The notes under the pieces were generated by a model. It worked only from the letters and a program-made list of their open reading frames with translations, ran no database searches and was not told where the DNA came from. Source: Verrucomicrobiota bacterium (GTDB lineage Bacteria; Verrucomicrobiota; Verrucomicrobiia; Opitutales; Opitutaceae). From it: a DNA stretch of 11,791 nucleotides. The translations under genes and the position numbers were made by a program. Of the stretch, positions 7,628-11,791 are shown piece after piece (the first letter of the stretch is position 1; every line of letters starts with the position of its first letter). The stretch covers positions 1 through 11,791 of the forward strand of contig JAEXPL010000161.1 in the NCBI GenBank assembly GCA_023446865.1, given 5' to 3'.

Positions 7628-9031
7628 ATGCACTTCCCCGCCGTCGCCCTCGCCTTTGTCATTCCCCCCGCAGCCGCCCTCGCCGCGGCCACACCAACCG
7701 CCGAAAGGCCCGACCCGGCAGTGGCATTGGCCCAACCCCAAGCCGGCCGCATCGCTCCCGCTTACCCGGTTCCCTACGAGCTCGCAACCGAAGTGCAAAT
7801 TGCGGCGGTCCTCGACCGCATCCACGGTTATCTCACAACCGCCAGTCCGGTCCGGATCGTCGACCGCGACACCAAGCAGCCCGTCGCCGACCTCGCCCAC
7901 CTACCGGCCCGGCCCGGCCTCGCCCGCACCGACTTCCTGCTCACCAGCTACGAATGGGGCGTCACCTACTCCGGCATGCTCCATGCCGCCACCGTCACCG
8001 GCGACCCACGCTACCGCGACTACGTCGACGAGCGCTTCGCCGCGATTGCCACCCTCGCCGCCCATCTTCGCGCACAGCCCGACTCCGCTGACGCCGGCAC
8101 CGCGCCCCGGGACCGCATCCTCACGCTGCGCGGCGTGCTGCATCCACAGACTCTCGACGACAGCGGTGCGATGGCCGCAGCGATGCTCAAGGCCGCCCGC
8201 GCCGGCCTGCGTCCGGAGCAACTCCGGCCCTGGATCGACAACTATCTCTCGTGGATTCGCGCCGGCCAGTTTCGTTTCGCCGACGGCACCCTCGCCCGCA
8301 ACCGTCCCATGCCGAACTCCCTCTGGCTCGACGATCTCTACATGAGCGTCCCCGCGCTCGCCCAGATGGGCACGTTCACCGGCGACGCCACCTGCTTCGA
8401 CGATGCCGTGAAGCAGATCCTCCAGTTCTCCGCCCGGATGTTCGTCGCCGAGCACGGGCTCTATCGCCACGGTTGGGTCGAGAGCATGGAGCCGCACCCC
8501 GTCTTCCACTGGGCCCGCGCCAATGGCTGGGCCGTCGTCGCCATGGCCGAGCTTCTCGAAGTCCTCCCCGCCTCGCACGCTGGCCGCGACGCCGTGCTCG
8601 CCCAATACCGCGCCCACGTCGCCGGCCTCGCTGCCGCGCAGGACACCTCCGGGCTCTGGCACCAACTCCTCGATCGTCCGGATACCTATCTCGAGACCTC
8701 CGCCTCCGCGATGTTCGTCTACGCCATCGCCCGCGGCATCAATCGCGGCTGGCTCGACGCCAAGGCCTACGGACCGATGGCCGCCATCGGCTGGAACGCT
8801 GTCGCCGCCAAGGTCAACGCGACCGGACAGGTCGAGGGCACCTGCGTCGGCACCGGCATGGGCTTCGAGCCGATGTTCTACGCCTACCGCCCGACCAGCC
8901 CCCTCGCCGCCCACGGGTACGGACCCGTCCTGCTCGCCGGCGCCGAGATGCTCGTCCTGCGCCGAGGCGCCGGTGCCGCCGCCGTCATCCACGATGGCGG
9001 TCTGCACTTCGACCGCGCCACCGGCCACTGA
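7628..9031 (+). CDS. GH105 unsaturated rhamnogalacturonyl hydrolase (YteR-like)
   Basis: A 467-residue glycoside hydrolase of the GH88/GH105 type, an (alpha/alpha)6 barrel. The family removes the unsaturated galacturonyl residue left at the non-reducing end by pectin lyases, through hydration of the double bond. A signal peptide occupies about residues 1-21. Family landmarks in order are SYEWGVTYSGML (107-118), the catalytic-aspartate region WLDDLYMSVP (233-242), the FHWARANGWA segment (293-302, like the family's WGRGNGW), and GLWHQLLDRP followed by YLETSASAMF (342-363). Length is close to YteR and its relatives plus the signal peptide. It stands between the esterase and the rhamnogalacturonan lyase, which agrees with use of the lyase products. 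The predicted export is worth noting because some characterised GH105 enzymes are cytoplasmic. The stop codon is followed after 5 bp by a REP element. Specificity for rhamnogalacturonyl over other unsaturated uronyl ends is inferred from the PL11 neighbour. Confidence 0.93.
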   Translation: MHFPAVALAFVIPPAAALAAATPTAERPDPAVALAQPQAGRIAPAYPVPYELATEVQIAAVLDRIHGYLTTASPVRIVDRDTKQPVADLAHLPARPGLARTDFLLTSYEWGVTYSGMLHAATVTGDPRYRDYVDERFAAIATLAAHLRAQPDSADAGTAPRDRILTLRGVLHPQTLDDSGAMAAAMLKAARAGLRPEQLRPWIDNYLSWIRAGQFRFADGTLARNRPMPNSLWLDDLYMSVPALAQMGTFTGDATCFDDAVKQILQFSARMFVAEHGLYRHGWVESMEPHPVFHWARANGWAVVAMAELLEVLPASHAGRDAVLAQYRAHVAGLAAAQDTSGLWHQLLDRPDTYLETSASAMFVYAIARGINRGWLDAKAYGPMAAIGWNAVAAKVNATGQVEGTCVGTGMGFEPMFYAYRPTSPLAAHGYGPVLLAGAEMLVLRRGAGAAAVIHDGGLHFDRATGH

Positions 9032-9036
9032 GCCCC

Positions 9037-9134
9037 GTAGGTCCGGTCTCCGACCGGACACCCGCGATACCAGCCCCCGCCTCTCGCCCCGCCACCCAGC
9101 ATCACCCGCGCGACCGGTCAAAGACCGGTCCTAC
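9037..9134. repeat. BIME-like inverted REP pair after GH105
   Basis: Two 23-bp REP elements face each other, with GTAG on the outer edge of each. The left one (9037-9059) has stem GTCCGGTC/GACCGGAC and loop TCC. The right one (9112-9134, minus orientation) has stem GACCGGTC/GACCGGTC with loop TTT in its own reading. The spacer between them shares blocks with the second pair at 11335-11440: ACCC-N-CGATACC next to the left element and CAGCATCA 7-8 bp before the right one. This makes the whole pair a repeated unit. It starts 5 bp after the GH105 stop and could form stable RNA hairpins that protect the upstream mRNA or attenuate read-through into the lyase gene. Confidence 0.88.
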
Positions 9135-9181
9135 CCATCGTCCCGCCCACCACCGGCGGCCCGCCGTTCCAGTTTTCCTGA

Positions 9182-9259
9182 TTTCCGCATTCCTCCCTCC
9201 GCAATTCCGCCTCCGCCCGATCGCATATCGGCAATCGAAGATCGCAGAATCCTAATCCC
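9182..9259. repeat. Degenerate TTCCGCA / ATCG repeats before the lyase gene
   Basis: Two kinds of short degenerate repeats fill the space up to the lyase start. First come TTCCGCATTCC and CCGCAATTCCGCC, then an ATCG-rich run (GATCGCATATCGG, CAATCGAAGATCG). The same kinds of motif, including the exact ATCGAAGATC, occur in the region before the next gene (11490-11582). The final AATCCC directly precedes the ATG in both places. No Shine-Dalgarno sequence is present. Confidence 0.6.
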
Positions 9260-11338
9260 ATGCGCCTCCCCCTCGCCCTCCTCGCCTTCTCCACCGCTTT
9301 CTCCTTGGCCCAGGCCACCGCACCCGCCGATTCCACCACACGGGCCACGGGCCACCGGCCACCGGCAACCGAGCGCCGCATCATGGAAAATCTCGGCCGG
9401 GGCGTCGTCGCCATCCACCAACCCGACGGCGCTGTTTTCATTTCCTGGAGACTCCTCGCCACCGATCCGGCCGGCACCGCCTTCAACCTCTACCGCAGCA
9501 CCGCCGCCGTCGCCGCGCCCTCCACCGACGCCGGCCCCTTCGGCTCGCGCCCCGACCCGGTCGCCGGCCCCGTGAAGCTCAATGCCGAGCCGCTACGCGA
9601 CGTCACCTGGTTTCTCGATCCCAACGCGCGCCTCGAACGCGAGACCAGCTACTTCGTCCGCCCCGTCGTCGACGGCCGGGAGGGCGACCCGAGCGCCGCC
9701 TTCGCCCTCGCCGCTGGCACCCCGCCACTCCCCTATCTCTCGATCCCGCTCCAGACACCGGCCGGCTACACCCCCGGCGACGCCTCCGCCGGCGATCTCG
9801 ATGGCGACGGCGAATACGAGCTCGTCCTCAAGCAGGAGCAGCGCCCGCAGGACAACTCCCGCCCCGGGCTCACCGGCGACACACTCCTCCAGGCCTACAA
9901 GCTCGACGGCCGTCTCCTCTGGACCATCCACCTCGGCAAAAACATCCGCGAGGGCGCCCACTACACGCAGTTCATGGTCTACGACCTCGACAGCGACGGC
10001 CGCGCCGAGGTCGCGTGCAAGACCGCCGATGGCACCATCGACGGCACCGGCCAGCCCATCGGCGACCCCGCCGCCGACTGGCGGGAGCACGGCGACACCA
10101 CCGTGCCGACAACCGACCGTTCCGGGGCCGTGCAGACAGCCCAGGGCCTGCGTGCTCGCACCGAAGGCGTGATCCTCCGCGGCCCCGAGTATCTGACAAT
10201 CTTCGACGGTCGCACCGGCGCCGCCCTGGCCACCACCGACTACGTCCCCGGCCGTCATCCGGACACCCAGAACCCGACGCCCGAGCAGCTCACCACAACC
10301 TGGGGCGACGGCTACGGCAACCGTTCCGACCGCTATTTGGCCTGCGTCGCCTATCTCGACGGCGTCCACCCGAGCCTCGTCATGTGCCGCGGCTACTACA
10401 CCCGCGCCGTCCTCGCCGCGTGGGACTGGCGCGACGGCAAGCTCACCCCGCGCTGGGTCTTCGACAGCGACTCCTCCGAGACCAACCGCGCCTACCGCGG
10501 CCAAGGCAACCACAACCTCTCCGTCGCCGATGTCGATGGCGACGGTCGCGACGAGATCGTCTACGGCGCCGCCGTCATCGACGACAACGGCACCGGCCTC
10601 TACTCCACCGGCTGGGGCCATGGAGACGCTCTCCACGTCGGCGACCTCGTTCCCAATAATCCAGGACTCGAGGTCTTCGACATTCAGGAGCGTTTCGACA
10701 AACAGGGAGTGAGCATGCGCGACGCCGCCACCGGCCGCATCATCTTCACCATCCCCTCCGTGAAGGCCGACGAGGATGGCGGAGACAAGGGCGAGGGCCC
10801 CGGCCGCGGCAATGCGTTCAACATCGACCCGCGTTTCCCCGGCGCCGAGTGCTGGGCTGCCGGCGCCCAGATGGACGGTCTCTACACCGCCCACGGCGAG
10901 CAGATCATCGCGCACCGCCCCCGCGGCTTCCCCTGCAACTTCGGGATCCTCTGGGACGGCGATCTGCTCCACGAACTCCTCGACCAGAATCGCATCGTGA
11001 AGTGGAACTGGCAGACCGGCACGATCGACCCGCTCCTCGTCGCCCACGTCTGCGTCTCCAACAACAGCACCAAGGCCACACCCGCCCTCAGCGCCGATCT
11101 CCTCGGTGACTGGCGCGAGGAGGTCGTGTGGCGCACCCGTGACAACAAGGAGCTGCGAATCTACACTACAACGATCCCGACGAAGCACCGCCTCGTCACG
11201 CTCATGCACGATCCGGTCTACCGCCTCGCCATCGCGTGGCAAAACGTCGCCTACAACCAGCCGCCGCACCCAAGCTTCTTCCTCGACGAGTCCGCTCCGC
11301 TCCCGCCCGCCCCGCGCATCGTCGTGCCGCGCCAGTAG
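9260..11338 (+). CDS. Rhamnogalacturonan lyase, PL11 family (YesW/YesX-like)
   Basis: A 692-residue secreted polysaccharide lyase that should cleave the rhamnose-galacturonate backbone of rhamnogalacturonan I by beta-elimination and leave unsaturated galacturonyl ends, the substrate of the GH105 enzyme upstream. The signal peptide is about residues 1-19. A small N-terminal beta domain starts at IMENLGRGVVAI (41-52). From about 155 a beta-propeller follows, with calcium-binding loops of the DxDxDG type: DLDGDGEYE (179-187), DLDSDGRAE (242-250) and DVDGDGRDE (424-432). Other conserved-looking segments are KTADGTIDG (254-262), WGDGYGNRSDRYLA (348-361), YRGQGNHNLS (412-421) and ALSADLLGDWREEVVWR (609-625). 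Length is near full for the family plus extra linker. Two oddities: residues 28-40 are encoded by a GGGCCAC-type DNA repeat, and the stop codon TAG is part of a REP element. No Shine-Dalgarno sequence precedes the ATG. Confidence 0.95.
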   Translation: MRLPLALLAFSTAFSLAQATAPADSTTRATGHRPPATERRIMENLGRGVVAIHQPDGAVFISWRLLATDPAGTAFNLYRSTAAVAAPSTDAGPFGSRPDPVAGPVKLNAEPLRDVTWFLDPNARLERETSYFVRPVVDGREGDPSAAFALAAGTPPLPYLSIPLQTPAGYTPGDASAGDLDGDGEYELVLKQEQRPQDNSRPGLTGDTLLQAYKLDGRLLWTIHLGKNIREGAHYTQFMVYDLDSDGRAEVACKTADGTIDGTGQPIGDPAADWREHGDTTVPTTDRSGAVQTAQGLRARTEGVILRGPEYLTIFDGRTGAALATTDYVPGRHPDTQNPTPEQLTTTWGDGYGNRSDRYLACVAYLDGVHPSLVMCRGYYTRAVLAAWDWRDGKLTPRWVFDSDSSETNRAYRGQGNHNLSVADVDGDGRDEIVYGAAVIDDNGTGLYSTGWGHGDALHVGDLVPNNPGLEVFDIQERFDKQGVSMRDAATGRIIFTIPSVKADEDGGDKGEGPGRGNAFNIDPRFPGAECWAAGAQMDGLYTAHGEQIIAHRPRGFPCNFGILWDGDLLHELLDQNRIVKWNWQTGTIDPLLVAHVCVSNNSTKATPALSADLLGDWREEVVWRTRDNKELRIYTTTIPTKHRLVTLMHDPVYRLAIAWQNVAYNQPPHPSFFLDESAPLPPAPRIVVPRQ
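9341..9371 (+). repeat. Degenerate GGGCCAC tandem repeat inside the lyase gene
   Basis: About four units of 7-8 bp (CGGGCCAC, GGGCCACC, GGCCACC, GGCAACC) lie in frame within the linker between signal peptide and mature lyase, giving RATGHRPPATERR at residues 28-40. The segment is low-complexity and unlike the rest of the protein. Confidence 0.6.
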
Positions 11339-11440
11339 GTCCGGTCTCCGACCGGACACCCTCGATACCTGCCACCGCACCACGCCCCGCGTCGCTCGAC
11401 ACAGCATCATCCACCTCGACCGGTCGGAGACCGGTCCTAC
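11335..11440. repeat. BIME-like inverted REP pair overlapping the lyase stop codon
   Basis: The second inverted REP pair. The left element (11335-11357) is identical over 23 bp to the one at 9037-9059, and its GTAG supplies the TAG stop codon of the lyase at 11336-11338. The right element (11418-11440, minus orientation) differs from its counterpart at 9112-9134 only in the loop. Stem type T-A on the left and A-T on the right is the same in both pairs. The internal spacer is 60 bp, against 52 bp in the first pair, and shares the flanking blocks described there. Confidence 0.88.
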
Positions 11441-11489
11441 GCGCCGATCCCGCCCGCTGCGGGACGCCGAGCTCCAGCTCGGTCATCCG

Positions 11490-11582
11490 CCCAATCGCCG
11501 ATTGGCAATCTCAGATCGAAGATCCTCCCCGGCCCCCGCCCATTCCGCACCCCGCAATCCGAAATCCGTGTTCCGCAATCCC
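11490..11582. repeat. Degenerate ATCG / TTCCGCA repeats before the broken gene
   Basis: CCAATCGCCGATTGGCAATC and AGATCGAAGATCC are followed by ATTCCGCA, CCGCAATCC, GAAATCCG and TTCCGCAATCCC up to the ATG. The order of the two motif types is reversed relative to 9182-9259, but the vocabulary is the same. The last bases and the start codon (AATCCCATGCGCC) are identical to those at the lyase start. Confidence 0.6.
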
Positions 11583-11687
11583 ATGCGCCGCCATATTCTC
11601 TCCCTCGTGCTTCCGTTTCTCCTCGTGGTCCCGCCGGTGCACTCCGGGCAAAGTTCACCGGCCACTAGTGTAGTGTCCCACAAATAG
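11583..11687 (+). pseudogene. 5' remnant of a secreted-protein gene cut by an insertion sequence
   Basis: The frame opens at an ATG and encodes 34 residues before a TAG stop. The first 21 (MRRHILS...VPPVHS) are a clear signal peptide with basic N-terminus and hydrophobic core, followed by GQSSPAT. The frame then runs into the presumed insertion-sequence end at about 11669 and stops at 11685-11687. The gene is co-directional with the lyase and preceded by the same intergenic cassette, so it was probably the next exported enzyme of the locus. Its identity cannot be told from what is left. A short intact exported peptide is possible but less likely. Confidence 0.65.
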
Positions 11688-11791
11688 ATCGTCATAAGCG
11701 CGGCGTACGGTGTGTCGGCTGGGAGCAGCCCGGCTTGATCCGTTCGAGTCGCTGGCGTGCGCGTGCGATCTTCTCAAGGATGCGTTCGACA
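11669..11791. mobile_element. Left end of a probable insertion sequence (runs off the window)
   Basis: The sequence changes character here: TGTAGTGTCCCAC looks like an IS terminal repeat beginning with TGT, and 23 bp inside it a minus-strand reading frame ends, as in compact insertion sequences. The exact boundary is uncertain by a few bases because TAGTG is repeated in tandem at 11666-11675. The other end, the matching terminal repeat and the target duplication are outside the window, so the family cannot be assigned. Confidence 0.55.
11692..11791 (-). CDS. C-terminal end of a probable transposase (partial)
   Basis: An open frame enters from the right edge on the minus strand and ends at a TGA at 11692-11694. 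The visible 32 residues are basic, rich in Arg/Lys with a helical start (VERILEKIARARQRLERIK) and an end in THRTPRL. That fits the tail of a DNA-binding transposase but carries no catalytic motif. The call depends mainly on its position just inside the putative insertion-sequence end. It could instead be an unrelated protein. Confidence 0.45.
   Translation of the reverse strand, partial: VERILEKIARARQRLERIKPGCSQPTHRTPRL

Noticed and set aside
7901..9121. A 406-codon minus-strand frame opposite GH105
   Set aside because: It is a Gly/Val/Glu-rich shadow of the GH105 gene with no motif of its own.
9593..11410. A 605-codon open frame antisense to the lyase gene
   Set aside because: It mirrors the PL11 gene, its translation is a Val/Gly/Ala/Glu-rich composition product, and the plus-strand protein has clear family motifs. 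Long antisense frames are expected in G+C-rich genes.
9037..11440. CRISPR-like array from the repeated 23-mers
   Set aside because: The copies are inverted hairpins in pairs far apart, at gene ends, with no regular direct repeats and spacers.

Overview
The window looks like chromosomal DNA of a Gram-negative, high-G+C bacterium of the Verrucomicrobiota, most likely the Opitutaceae. Four things point there: a very large TonB-dependent receptor with an N-terminal 'SPFEV' segment and a C-terminal 'RQYVLTTSFDF' end, a sodium:solute symporter with long hydrophilic insertions, start codons with no Shine-Dalgarno sequence, and intergenic spaces full of short structured repeats. This placement is inference from family character, not from a database search.

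Layout. On the minus strand are a sodium:solute symporter (92-2122) and, upstream of it, a TonB-dependent outer-membrane receptor (2508-6290). A strong intrinsic terminator (2448-2479) closes the receptor gene. A 329-bp divergent spacer (6291-6619) separates the receptor from a plus-strand series of secreted enzymes: an alpha/beta-hydrolase esterase (6620-7540), a GH105 unsaturated rhamnogalacturonyl hydrolase (7628-9031) and a PL11 rhamnogalacturonan lyase (9260-11338). A further secreted-protein gene begins at 11583 but breaks off after about 28 codons at what looks like the end of an insertion sequence. The 3' end of that element's presumed transposase (minus strand) runs off the right edge.

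How the genes fit together. The set reads as a locus for using rhamnogalacturonan I, the branched pectin backbone. The PL11 lyase would cut the backbone and leave unsaturated galacturonyl ends. The GH105 enzyme would remove the unsaturated galacturonyl residue from the resulting oligosaccharides. The esterase would remove ester groups, probably acetyl, that block the other enzymes. The TonB receptor would bring fragments across the outer membrane and the symporter would carry a sugar or uronate across the inner membrane. No SusD-like partner, regulator or cytoplasmic catabolic gene is present here.

The least ordinary part is the non-coding DNA. Five copies of a 23-bp REP element (GTAG followed by an 8-bp stem and 3-nt loop, with compensatory changes in the stem) lie just after stop codons. 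Four of them form two BIME-like inverted pairs between the plus-strand genes. Each pair is followed by degenerate ATCG-rich and TTCCGCA-like repeats and by the same sequence around the next start codon, so the two intergenic regions look like copies of one modular cassette. In one case the REP itself supplies the stop codon of the lyase. No RNA gene or CRISPR array was seen.
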